A stretch of 64,000 nt of DNA from Campylobacter sp. RM6914 (GTDB lineage: Bacteria; Campylobacterota; Campylobacteria; Campylobacterales; Campylobacteraceae), in NCBI RefSeq assembly GCF_004803835.1, contig NZ_CP012545.1, positions 310,001 through 374,000 on the forward strand. Reading direction: 5' to 3'. The translations under genes were made by a program, and so were the position numbers. Shown one piece after another: positions 37,995 through 46,238 of the stretch. The notes below the pieces were generated by a model. It was not told the origin of the DNA. It saw only the letters and a list, made by a program, of their open reading frames with translations, and did not search any database. Position 1 is the first letter of the stretch. Each line of letters begins with the position of its first letter.

Positions 37995-39371
37995 ATGGCA
38001 ACTAAATTTTATACATTTACAGGCGAAAGTAGCATAGAAGCGTTAAAAAAAGCGCAAGAAACATGTGGTGAGAGAGCGATACTTGTTACCACAAAACAAA
38101 TTCAGGCTAAGACCATAAACAAAAAGCCTCTTTATGAAATTTTAGTTAGCGTTGAAGAAGAGGATGTGCCTCAAAAGCCAAAACCAAACCCAAAAGCTGT
38201 TAATTACGAGAATGCATACTCTAAATTTAACTCTAGTTATGAGCCAATAAAGCCTAAATTTAATATCACAGAAGAGCCCGCAAAAGAAAAACCTCAGATA
38301 AAAACAACTCCGGCACGTCCTTATGATGTCGATGAAAGCGTGCTTTTAAATATATCTGAAGCTGCAAAAGAGATAAGTCAGATCGCAAATGTCGATATGA
38401 GCAAGATAAAAGCGGTAGATGAGCAAGCTCACGGTGTTAATAAAAAAATCGACGACGTAGCAAAACAAGTAAGCGTCTTAAACGAAAAACTTGGTCTGAT
38501 AACTGACATGATATGGGACGAGCGTGCCCCAAGTCGTAATAATCTAGCCATACCACCGGAGTTTGCAAGTATCTACAAAGCCGCAAAACAAAGCGGGATG
38601 AAACAAGAGCACTTAGAAGCGATAATAAACGCTACGATAGAAAACATGCCGACATCAATGAAGGCAAATCCAACCGCAGTTAAGCGGTATTTTTACTCTC
38701 TTTTGCGCAATATGCTTCCTTGCAGAAAAGAGATAAACGACAGAAAACAGCGCATAATGATGCTTGTAGGCCCAACTGGAGTTGGTAAAACTACGACTCT
38801 AGCCAAGCTTGCGGCAAGGTTTGCTTACGGAAGTGAAAAGCGCTATAAAACAGGCATTATCACGCTTGATACTTATCGTATAGGCGCGGTCGAGCAGCTC
38901 TTTCAGTATGCTAAGATGATGAAGCTTCCTATCCTTGATGTGATAGAGGTTGAGGACTTTAAAAATGCGTTAAAAACGCTAAATTACTGCGATATCATAC
39001 TGATAGATACTACCGGAAATTCGCAGTATGATAAAGAAAAACTTGACAAGCTTGATAAATTTTTAAAATACAGCGATGTGCAAATAGACGTAAATTTGGT
39101 CTTGTCTGCCGGCTCTAAAGTAGAAGACTTGATAGAAATTTATAACGGTTTTAGCTTTTTAGATATCGACACCTTGATCATAACAAAATTTGACGAAACC
39201 AAAATTTTCGGCAATGTTTTTTCGCTCATTTATGAGACAAATACCCCTGTTAGTTATTTTTGCGTCGGGCAAGAGGTGCCTGATGATTTACTTGAGGCAA
39301 AAAGCGAATTTTTAGTTGAATGCGTGCTTGAAGGCTACTCTAAAAATTCAGAAGATAAGGACGAAAAATGA
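37995..39371 (+). CDS. flhF: Flagellar SRP-like GTPase FlhF
   Basis: A 458-residue GTPase that sets polar placement of flagella and, in Campylobacter, is needed for sigma-54-dependent flagellar gene expression. A basic, unstructured N-terminal region (about 1-150) is followed by the NG domain with G1 GPTGVGKTT near residue 259, DTYRIGAVEQL, DTTGNSQYD and ITKFDET. GAGGGAA precedes ATG. flhG, encoding its partner ATPase, overlaps the 3' end by 4 bases. Confidence 0.96.
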   Translation: MATKFYTFTGESSIEALKKAQETCGERAILVTTKQIQAKTINKKPLYEILVSVEEEDVPQKPKPNPKAVNYENAYSKFNSSYEPIKPKFNITEEPAKEKPQIKTTPARPYDVDESVLLNISEAAKEISQIANVDMSKIKAVDEQAHGVNKKIDDVAKQVSVLNEKLGLITDMIWDERAPSRNNLAIPPEFASIYKAAKQSGMKQEHLEAIINATIENMPTSMKANPTAVKRYFYSLLRNMLPCRKEINDRKQRIMMLVGPTGVGKTTTLAKLAARFAYGSEKRYKTGIITLDTYRIGAVEQLFQYAKMMKLPILDVIEVEDFKNALKTLNYCDIILIDTTGNSQYDKEKLDKLDKFLKYSDVQIDVNLVLSAGSKVEDLIEIYNGFSFLDIDTLIITKFDETKIFGNVFSLIYETNTPVSYFCVGQEVPDDLLEAKSEFLVECVLEGYSKNSEDKDEK

Positions 39372-40234
39372 TAAATCAAGCTCAAAAGCTTCAAACTCTC
39401 GTCTCTTCTAAAACAAACAAAAAAAACACACACTTTATCGCTATAACAAGCGGCAAGGGTGGTGTTGGCAAAAGCACGATAAGTGCAAATTTGGCAAATG
39501 TGCTATCTAAAAACGGATACAAAGTAGGGCTACTAGACGCTGACATCGGACTTGCAAATTTAGATGTCATCCTAAATGTAAAGATGGGTAAAAATTTGCT
39601 TCATGTCCTAAAAGGCGAGTGCTCTTTAAAAGAAATTTTAATACCTATTAATAAAAATTTAACTCTCATCCCAGGTGAAAGCGGAGATGAGATCTTAAAA
39701 TTTAATAACCAATTTTTATACGAGCGATTTTTAAACGAGGCTAGCGAGCTTGACGAGCTTGATTTTATGATCATAGACACGGGAGCCGGCATAGGCGGTA
39801 ATACTCAGCAATTTTTAGAGGCCGCAGATGAGATAATCGTCGTTACCGTGCCTGATCCTGCAGCTATAACCGATGCGTATGCTGTTATAAAGATAGTTTC
39901 AAGGTTTAAAAACAACCAGCTTTTACTTATGAATATGGTGAAAAACGAAAATGAAGCTGTTAGAATTTTTGAAAATATCAAGCGAGTTGCCGCGGCAAAC
40001 ATAGGACCTGAGCTGAAACTTGATCTTATCGGTCATCTTGAGGCTGACAAAGAAGTTTCAAGAAGTATAAAGCAACGCACGCTATTTACGGACGATACTT
40101 CTTATGGTTCGTCAAGTATGCAGATAAAACAGATAGTTTCAAATTTGCTTTATAGGTTGGAACGAAAAGTGCTTACAGACGACACAAACAGAAGTTTTGG
40201 TGCTTTTTTAAAACGCCTGATAGAACAATTTTGA
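39368..40234 (+). CDS. flhG: Flagellar number regulator FlhG (MinD-like ATPase)
   Basis: A 288-residue MinD/ParA-family ATPase, also called FleN or YlxH. The deviant Walker A SGKGGVGKST is near residue 28, DADIGLANLDV near 53 and DFMIIDTGAGIG near 136. With FlhF it limits flagella to the poles and in Campylobacter also influences division-site choice. It starts inside the flhF stop and is followed by a small membrane protein and fliA. Confidence 0.95.
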   Translation: MINQAQKLQTLVSSKTNKKNTHFIAITSGKGGVGKSTISANLANVLSKNGYKVGLLDADIGLANLDVILNVKMGKNLLHVLKGECSLKEILIPINKNLTLIPGESGDEILKFNNQFLYERFLNEASELDELDFMIIDTGAGIGGNTQQFLEAADEIIVVTVPDPAAITDAYAVIKIVSRFKNNQLLLMNMVKNENEAVRIFENIKRVAAANIGPELKLDLIGHLEADKEVSRSIKQRTLFTDDTSYGSSSMQIKQIVSNLLYRLERKVLTDDTNRSFGAFLKRLIEQF

Positions 40235-40246
40235 CGGGGAGTGAGC

Positions 40247-40591
40247 GTGAAGGCTGAAAATTTTATAGCATTTTTTACGGTGTGTGGGTTTTTTATCGGC
40301 ATGGTTTTTACGTTGATAAAGCTAAACGATCCTATTGAAATGCTAGTTTATACTATGCTTATTACATTTTTCTTCTATCTTGTGATCCATATTATTATCA
40401 TGAACTACATTGATGTAGGGCGAACGGTTAAGAGATTTTTTGATAGAGATAGACATGAAGAGGTGGCTGATTATCTCATTTCCGAGCTTGCCATTAGGGA
40501 AAAGCGTATGGATAATGTGATGTCAAAGCTTACAAATTCGGATAAAATTTCAGGCAAGCAGAATGCAAGAATTAAAGCAAAAGCAGCTTAA
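40247..40591 (+). CDS. Small membrane protein between flhG and fliA
   Basis: A 114-residue protein of unknown function. Two predicted membrane helices are at about residues 3-22 (ENFIAFFTVCGFFIGMVFTL) and 30-53 (MLVYTMLITFFFYLVIHIIIM), followed by a charged tail with DRDRHEEVADYLISELAIREKRMD. Start GTG 40247 is favoured over GTG 40241 because GGGGA at 40236-40240 is then six bases upstream. A similar hypothetical gene occupies this position in C. jejuni, so a flagellar role is possible but unproven. Its 3' end overlaps fliA by 29 bases. Confidence 0.8.
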   Translation: MKAENFIAFFTVCGFFIGMVFTLIKLNDPIEMLVYTMLITFFFYLVIHIIIMNYIDVGRTVKRFFDRDRHEEVADYLISELAIREKRMDNVMSKLTNSDKISGKQNARIKAKAA

Positions 40592-41267
40592 CGCATATCA
40601 AAATACAATCAAAAAAGAGCAAGATGAGATAGTTTTACAGTATATGCCGGCTCTTCGTGCGATGGCTTACAAACTAAAAGAGAGGCTTCCGCCAAGTATA
40701 GATGTGAACGACCTTATAGGTATCGGCGTCGAAGAGATGATAAAACTTAGCAGAAGATACGACAAGGATCAGAATGATTCATTCTGGGGATATGGAAGAA
40801 AACGAATTTATGGTGCTATGCTTGACTTTTTGCGTGAGCTTGACGTGATAAGTAGGGCTGATAGAAAACTGGTAAAGAGTATAAATTTAGAGATTGATAT
40901 ATATTTTAACGAGCATGAAGAAGAGCCAAGCGATGAGTATCTAGCTCAAAAACTTGGCGAAGATGTAGAAAAGATACGTGAAGCAAGAGGTGTTAGTTCT
41001 ATCATTACGATACTTCCTATCGACGAGCAAATAGAACTTTACGGCGAGAGCGATGTTGAGTATAATGTCGAAAAAGAGGACTTGATAGAAAAGATCGAAG
41101 AGGTGCTTAAAGGTTTTGATAAGCGCGATCAGCTGATAGTTCAGCTTTATTATTACGAAGAGTTAAATTTAAAAGAGATAAGCGAGATAATGCAAATAAG
41201 CGAGAGTAGAATTTCACAAATTCATAAACGCCTTTTAGGCAAAATTCGCAGTAGTTTGGGGGCTTAA
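40563..41267 (+). CDS. fliA: Flagellar sigma factor FliA (sigma-28)
   Basis: A 234-residue sigma-28 that directs transcription of late flagellar genes such as flaA. Region 2 is seen in DLIGIGVEEMIKLSRRYDKDQNDSFWGYGRKRIYGAMLDFLRE and region 4 in QLYYYEELNLKEISEIMQISESRISQIHKRLL with the helix-turn-helix. The start lies 29 bases inside the upstream gene. It shares a base with the start of fliM, so translation is tightly coupled. Confidence 0.96.
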   Translation: MQELKQKQLNAYQNTIKKEQDEIVLQYMPALRAMAYKLKERLPPSIDVNDLIGIGVEEMIKLSRRYDKDQNDSFWGYGRKRIYGAMLDFLRELDVISRADRKLVKSINLEIDIYFNEHEEEPSDEYLAQKLGEDVEKIREARGVSSIITILPIDEQIELYGESDVEYNVEKEDLIEKIEEVLKGFDKRDQLIVQLYYYEELNLKEISEIMQISESRISQIHKRLLGKIRSSLGA

Positions 41268-42367
41268 TGGCTGATATTTTAAGTCAAGAAGAGATAGACG
41301 CACTACTTGAAGTCGTTGACGAGGGTGGCGATACTAGCAGTATAGGCGAGCAAGAAGTCAGCCAAACCGAACAAAAACAGATAATTATATACGATTTTAA
41401 GCGCCCTAACCGTGTCAGTAAAGAGCAACTTCGTGCGATAAAAGGCATACATGATAAACTAGCACGTAACTTGGCTAGTCAAATTTCAAGCGTGATGAGA
41501 AGTATAGTAGAAATTCGCTTGCACAGTGTAGATCAGATGACTTACGGTGAATTTTTAATGAGTCTTCCAAGTCCAACAAGCTTTAACGTCTTTTCGATAA
41601 AGCCGCTTGATGGCAACTGCGTTTTGGAGATAAATCCAAGCATAGCTTTTCCTATGATAGACCGTTTATTGGGCGGTAACGGTGAGAATTTCGAAACCAG
41701 TAGAGAGCTAACTGATATAGAGATAAATTTACTTGATGCTGTGCTTAGGATGATAATGCAACGCCTAAAAGAGAGCTGGGCGATGATAACTGATATGTAT
41801 CCAAACGTCGAGGCAAAAGAGAGTAGCCCAAACGTCGTTCAGATAGTAAGCCAAAATGAGATCGTTATCATGGTTGTTATGGAGATAATAGTCGGCAACT
41901 CAAGTGGCATGATAAATTTATGCTATCCGGTTATCTACCTTGAGCCGATCCTTGGACGTCTAGCAAACCGTGATATAATGCTTGGAGAAACGAGCGCTAA
42001 AAAAAGTAGAAATAAAGAGCTAAAAACATTGATCGGGCGTGCCGAGGTGCTTTATGAAGCGATCCTTGGTCAAACCGTAGTTAGTGTAAATGAATTTTTA
42101 AATTTAAAAGAGGGTGACATCTTGCGTCTCGATAGAGGTGCGGACGATAAGGCTATCGTTTGCATAGATAAAAAAGAGGTATTTTTAGCTGAAGTAGGAC
42201 TTCATAGGTTTAGAAAATCTATCAAGATCGAAAAACTTATACGCTCCGATAAGGATGAGATCAAGTCTATCCTCGAACACTACGAAGAGGAGCGTAAGGC
42301 TAAGCTTATGGAGTATGACCACGCAGAAAATTTAGAAGAAGAAGAGAACTACGAAGATGATGAATAA
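41267..42367 (+). CDS. fliM: Flagellar motor switch protein FliM
   Basis: A 366-residue C-ring protein that binds phosphorylated CheY and sets rotation direction. The N-terminal CheY-binding peptide is MADILSQEEIDALLEVV. The middle CheC-like domain contains SLPSPTSFNVFSIKPLDGNC and AFPMIDRLLGG, and the C-terminal SpoA domain includes LKEGDILRLDRGADDKAIVCIDKKEVF. An acidic tail follows (ENLEEEENYEDDE). It overlaps fliY by 11 bases. Confidence 0.97.
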   Translation: MADILSQEEIDALLEVVDEGGDTSSIGEQEVSQTEQKQIIIYDFKRPNRVSKEQLRAIKGIHDKLARNLASQISSVMRSIVEIRLHSVDQMTYGEFLMSLPSPTSFNVFSIKPLDGNCVLEINPSIAFPMIDRLLGGNGENFETSRELTDIEINLLDAVLRMIMQRLKESWAMITDMYPNVEAKESSPNVVQIVSQNEIVIMVVMEIIVGNSSGMINLCYPVIYLEPILGRLANRDIMLGETSAKKSRNKELKTLIGRAEVLYEAILGQTVVSVNEFLNLKEGDILRLDRGADDKAIVCIDKKEVFLAEVGLHRFRKSIKIEKLIRSDKDEIKSILEHYEEERKAKLMEYDHAENLEEEENYEDDE

Positions 42368-43211
42368 TTTTTTTAATTTATTTACAAATGAGCTAAAAGC
42401 GACCATCGAGGGGCTTACAGGACGCATGCTTGAAGTTGGTGAGAGAAACGATTTTGACGCATCTAGTCAAAACGGCATAAAACCTCCGGTCGCCATTGCA
42501 AACATCATGACAAAAGGCGATATAAGTGCCAAGATCGCCATAGTTTGCACTCCTGTTTTAATAAGTGCCGTTGGCGAATGGATGATGGGTGAGGAGGAAA
42601 TTTCTCGTAATGAAAATTTAGGCGTAGATGAGCTTGATGCGGCAAAGGAAATTTTTTCAAATTTACTAGGAGCGTTTAGCACCTCACTAGGCGCTCAAAA
42701 AGAGTTGCCAAAGCTTGGTTTTGATATATCAAGCGTTAGTTTTCTGGATGAAAATTCAAATTTGGACCTAAGCGGCTATGAGAAGCTGTTTTTATTTAAT
42801 GTAAACATAGACGAGATAAGCGAAGGCATAGGGATCGCTTGTGATCAATCTTTAATGAATATACTTGATCCAAGATCTCAAGAGCAAGGCTTGGCGCAAG
42901 CAGAAGCACCGTCAAAAGCTTCCTTAAAGAGCGAATTTAGTGCTGAAGAGATGAGAAATATCGGGCTTATCATGGATGTGCGTTTGCCTATTCGCGTTCG
43001 TATCGGCTCAAAAAGAATGTTATTAAAAGATGTTTTAACCATGGATATCGGCTCTGTTATAGAGCTTAATCAACTTGCAAACGACCCGCTTGAAATTTTA
43101 ATCGGAGATAAGGTTATAGCCGTGGGTGAAGTTGTGATAATAGACGGAAATTTCGGCATACAAATAACTCAAATAGGCTCAAAACGCGAGCGCTTACAAC
43201 AGCTAAAATAG
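42357..43211 (+). CDS. fliY: Flagellar motor switch protein FliY
   Basis: A 284-residue FliN-family switch protein with an N-terminal CheC/CheX-like region (about 1-170) and a C-terminal SpoA domain (about 200-284: MDVRLPIRVRIGSKRMLLKDVLTMDIGSVIELNQLANDPLEILIGDKVIAVGEVVIIDGNFGIQI across two segments). It lacks the N-terminal CheY-binding peptide of Bacillus FliY. ATG 42357 and ATG 42360 are both possible. It follows fliM by overlap and precedes an unrelated LOG gene. Confidence 0.93.
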   Translation: MMNNFFNLFTNELKATIEGLTGRMLEVGERNDFDASSQNGIKPPVAIANIMTKGDISAKIAIVCTPVLISAVGEWMMGEEEISRNENLGVDELDAAKEIFSNLLGAFSTSLGAQKELPKLGFDISSVSFLDENSNLDLSGYEKLFLFNVNIDEISEGIGIACDQSLMNILDPRSQEQGLAQAEAPSKASLKSEFSAEEMRNIGLIMDVRLPIRVRIGSKRMLLKDVLTMDIGSVIELNQLANDPLEILIGDKVIAVGEVVIIDGNFGIQITQIGSKRERLQQLK

Positions 43212-43220
43212 GAGTGGTAT

Positions 43221-43814
43221 TTGAGTAGTGATTTGATCGAGGATTTTGTTAAATTTCAAGGTGTTTTGGCTCATAATAATAAAAATGTAACATTTTTTGG
43301 CTCTGCTAGATTTGACGAAGAAAATTTGTATTATAAGAGCGCAAGAGAGCTTGCTTATAAGCTTGGCGAGCTTGGTTTTGCCGTGCTTACTGGCGGAGGA
43401 GATGGCATAATGTGTGCGGCAAATAAGGGTGCTTACGAAAGTGGCAAAAGCCCAAGTGTGGCGTTAAATGTGCGCTTGCCGTTTGAGCAACGAACCAATC
43501 CTTACACGACCGCTGATTATCTTTTTTCAAGCCTTAGCCCACGTAAATTTGCGCTTACTGATAGCTCTGTCGCCTTTGTTGTGTTTCCTGGTGGATATGG
43601 CACACTTGATGAGCTTTTTGAGATATTGGTTTTAGCTCAAGTAGGAACTAAAAAGGTTAAAATTTTCCTTTTTGGGTCTGAGTTTTGGAGCGGTCTAGAT
43701 AATTTCATAAAAACCACTCTTGTAAATGAAAAAACTATCAATCCTCAAGATGTAAATTTATATCATATAAGTGATGATATCGACTATATCGTAAGTGAAA
43801 TTTTAAATATTTAA
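43221..43814 (+). CDS. LOG family protein
   Basis: A 197-residue Rossmann-like protein of the LOG/lysine-decarboxylase-like family. GSARFDEENLYYKSARELAYKLGELGFAVLTGGGDGIM is the nucleotide-binding start, and PGGYGTLDELFE near residue 117 is the family's catalytic motif. Some members release cytokinin-type bases or free nucleobases from nucleoside monophosphates as phosphoribohydrolases; the substrate here is not known. Start is TTG 43221 with AGGAG about 6 bases upstream. It is probably read with the flagellar genes. Confidence 0.85.
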   Translation: MSSDLIEDFVKFQGVLAHNNKNVTFFGSARFDEENLYYKSARELAYKLGELGFAVLTGGGDGIMCAANKGAYESGKSPSVALNVRLPFEQRTNPYTTADYLFSSLSPRKFALTDSSVAFVVFPGGYGTLDELFEILVLAQVGTKKVKIFLFGSEFWSGLDNFIKTTLVNEKTINPQDVNLYHISDDIDYIVSEILNI

Positions 43815-43824
43815 AATTCAGATA

Positions 43825-43830
43825 TATAAT
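43825..43830 (+). promoter_or_regulatory. -10 box upstream of mnmA
   Basis: A perfect TATAAT lies 33 bases before the mnmA start in the 48-base gap after the LOG gene. ACAAAGG at 43850-43856 would be the ribosome-binding site. The call is by motif only. Confidence 0.6.
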
Positions 43831-43862
43831 GTCTGATTTACAATATTTTTACAAAGGTTTTT

Positions 43863-44882
43863 ATGAAGATAATGGTTGCGATGAGCGGAGGCGTGGACAG
43901 CACGATGACCGCCAAGATTTTACAAGAGCAGGGACATGAAGTGCAAGGCTGCTATATGAAGTTGCACACAAAGCCAGGCTATCATGAAGAAAATATAAGA
44001 AAAGTAAAAAAGGTTGGAGAGTATCTTGGTATACAAGTTCACATCTTAGACTTGCAAGATAAATTTAACGAATTTGTCTACGATCCGTTTGTAAAACTTT
44101 ATAAAGAGGGTAAAACGCCAAATCCGTGTGCCTTATGCAATCGCTTTATCAAGCTTGGAGCGCTTTTGGATTTTGCTAAAGAGCAGGGCTGTGAAAAGCT
44201 TGCCACAGGACACTATGTGCAAGTTGTGGACGGTCTTATTACGCAAGCCAAGGATTCGAGCAAGGATCAAAGCTACTTTTTGGCTCAAGTTCCAAAAGAG
44301 GTTTTAAAGGATGTTGTTTTCCCTTTGGGTGATAAATTTAAGTCTGATATAAAAGAGCTTGCCAAAAGCATAGATGTGCTAAGCGAGTTTGGCACACAGG
44401 CTGAAAGTAGTGAAATTTGCTTTGTGGAAGATACATATATCCAGGTTCTTGAGAAACATTACAATACAAATTTACCAGGCAATGTTGTGGATAAAAACGG
44501 CAATATCGTGGGTCGTCATCAAGGCTACATGCACTACACTATCGGAAAGCGTCGCGGGTTTGAAATTTACGGTGCGCATGAGCCACACTTTGTCTTAAAG
44601 ATCAACGCCGATAAGAACGAGATCGTAGTTGGCTCAAAAGATGATTTGGCTCAAAAGATGGTCGAGCTTGAAAATGTAAATTTGTTTATTGATAAGGATG
44701 AATTTGATAGTGAAGTAAAAATTCGCTACCGAAGTCCGAAACTCGAAGCTTCGGTCAAGATAAACAAAGAGGATAAAACGGCAGTTTTAATGCTTAACCA
44801 AAACGCTCTTGGTGTCGCCCAAGGCCAGCTTTGTGTGATGTATGACAGAGATAAAGTCATCGCTAGCGGCTTTATAAAATAA
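43863..44882 (+). CDS. mnmA: tRNA-specific 2-thiouridylase MnmA
   Basis: A 339-residue enzyme that thiolates U34 of Lys, Glu and Gln tRNAs. The PP-loop [10 protein letters not shown] is at residues 6-15, the first catalytic Cys is in [13 protein letters not shown] near 98, and the second is in SSEICFVED near 192, with KDQSYFLAQ and the C-terminal [11 protein letters not shown] beta-barrel domain. Start ATG follows AAAGG. A hairpin lies 11 bases after the stop. Confidence 0.96.
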   Translation: MKIMVAMSGGVDSTMTAKILQEQGHEVQGCYMKLHTKPGYHEENIRKVKKVGEYLGIQVHILDLQDKFNEFVYDPFVKLYKEGKTPNPCALCNRFIKLGALLDFAKEQGCEKLATGHYVQVVDGLITQAKDSSKDQSYFLAQVPKEVLKDVVFPLGDKFKSDIKELAKSIDVLSEFGTQAESSEICFVEDTYIQVLEKHYNTNLPGNVVDKNGNIVGRHQGYMHYTIGKRRGFEIYGAHEPHFVLKINADKNEIVVGSKDDLAQKMVELENVNLFIDKDEFDSEVKIRYRSPKLEASVKINKEDKTAVLMLNQNALGVAQGQLCVMYDRDKVIASGFIK

Positions 44883-44893
44883 ACTTCTACCAA

Positions 44894-44921
44894 CCAAGCG
44901 GAAATAACATAATCCGCTTGG
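44894..44921 (+). terminator. Hairpin after mnmA
   Basis: Arms CCAAGCGGA (44894-44902) and TCCGCTTGG (44913-44921) make a perfect 9-pair stem with a 10-base loop, 11 bases after the mnmA stop. The following bases (GGTTACAACTTG) lack a U-tract, so its terminator activity is plausible rather than clear. Confidence 0.55.
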
Positions 44922-45107
44922 GGTTACAACTTGTTAAATTTGTATATCTTTTTGCGTGTATAAAATATATTTTATCCTATCTTTGCTGGCATATGTAGAT
45001 ATTTTTTGTGTTAATTATTAAATAATTGCTGTATAAAGTATTTTTAAAAGCAAGGCGGCAAATTTAGATAATAAAGTTTTTGAATTTTAAAGGGATATTA
45101 AAAGAAA
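44922..45107. other. Gene-free AT-rich spacer with two palindromes
   Basis: No coding region is visible here. Two perfect AT-only dyads are: a 16-base one at 44960-44975 (ATAAAATA / TATTTTAT) and a 15-base one at 45013-45027 (AATTATT-A-AATAATT). -10-like TATAAA strings occur nearby on the plus strand. Such dyads are common by chance in DNA this rich in A/T; I assign no function. Confidence 0.4.
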
Positions 45108-45182
<75 letters not shown>

Positions 45183-45201
45183 ACAATTTAAAAGAAACTG
45201 T

Positions 45202-45230
45202 ATTATAGACAAATTGAAAGCGTTTGTCAA
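45202..45230 (-). promoter_or_regulatory. Consensus sigma-70 promoter for tRNA-Asn
   Basis: On the minus strand TTGACA (45230-45225) and TATAAT (45207-45202) are both perfect and separated by exactly 17 bases. Transcription would start near 45195, about 13 bases before the mature tRNA. Campylobacter promoters normally lack a -35 box, so this is an unusually strong, E. coli-like promoter, fitting for stable RNA. Confidence 0.85.
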
Positions 45231-45326
45231 TAAAATTTAGCTTAAATTTTAAAAAATATTCAAATTTTGTATTCTTTAGAGTAAAATAGGCTTAACAAGT
45301 GATATAAAAATAGTGTTATATGGCGT

Positions 45327-46238
45327 TTATTGCTCATTTGTCCTATAAAATTTAACCCCACTAACGCTGATTTCATAGATTTTATTATCGGCTAGGAGTT
45401 CTTGTAAATTTTGCTTTGATATACTTGAAAAGCTATTTTTTACATCTATCTCGCTTTGTGGGCGACGAGAAAGTAGCGCTATTAGTTCGTCTTTACTAAA
45501 GTCTAAATTTTCACCGCTGTATTTTGCGCTAGCGATAACGCAAGGTATATTTTTGATATGAGCCGATAGTTCGCGCAACATGTCTGTGTTTACGCCTTTG
45601 ACAGGATAGGCAGGTGGTCGGTCTATCGTGCTTATGTCTACGCGATTTGGCGAAATTTGATTTATGGCTTTGTTTAGTGCGTTAAATTCTTGTGCAGTAT
45701 CGTTTAATCCCTTTACGACTAAAATTTCAAGGACGAGCTCGCCTTTGAAATCCCTTTTAAACTCAGTCATTTTTTCTATGATATCCGCTACATTTAGCTC
45801 TTTATGTCCTCGGTCTATCTTGCGAAAAGTCTTTTCTATCGTACTATCAAGGCTAAATTTTACTATATCAAGTCCTAAGAGAGCGTCGTAAATTTCAGGT
45901 TTTACGACGCCTGTCGCGTTTGATAGGATTAGTAATTTTGCACTATTTTTTATTAAATTTAGTTTGGCGATAAGCTCTTTTAAGTATGGATAAAGAGTGG
46001 GTTCGCCATTTGCCGTAAGTGTTATAACGTCGATGTTTGGATGCACTTTAAGCGCGGACGAGACATCGTTTATGATCTCGTCTACGCTTGGTGGATTTGA
46101 AATTTTATCCACCTTTTTGGCTATCTTTAGTTCACAATAAACACAATCAAAGTTGCACGACTTAGCATGTGGCGAAAGGTCGATCCCCAAACTCATGCCG
46201 AATCTACGCGAACTAACCGGTCCAAACACCACAGACAT
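45327..46238 (-). CDS. Radical SAM protein
   Basis: A 303-residue radical SAM enzyme. The cluster motif CNFDCVYC (C-x3-C-x2-C) is at about residues 28-35, and the SAM-binding region includes TLTANGEPTLYPYLKELI near 78. The N-terminus VFGPVSSRRFGMSLGIDLSPHAKSC resembles a family of uncharacterised bacterial radical SAM proteins in which this GPVxSRRxGxSLG pattern recurs. No accessory iron-sulfur Cys cluster is seen. The reaction is unknown. Its ATG shares one base with the stop of the upstream chemoreceptor gene. Confidence 0.85.
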   Translation of the reverse strand: MSVVFGPVSSRRFGMSLGIDLSPHAKSCNFDCVYCELKIAKKVDKISNPPSVDEIINDVSSALKVHPNIDVITLTANGEPTLYPYLKELIAKLNLIKNSAKLLILSNATGVVKPEIYDALLGLDIVKFSLDSTIEKTFRKIDRGHKELNVADIIEKMTEFKRDFKGELVLEILVVKGLNDTAQEFNALNKAINQISPNRVDISTIDRPPAYPVKGVNTDMLRELSAHIKNIPCVIASAKYSGENLDFSKDELIALLSRRPQSEIDVKNSFSSISKQNLQELLADNKIYEISVSGVKFYRTNEQ

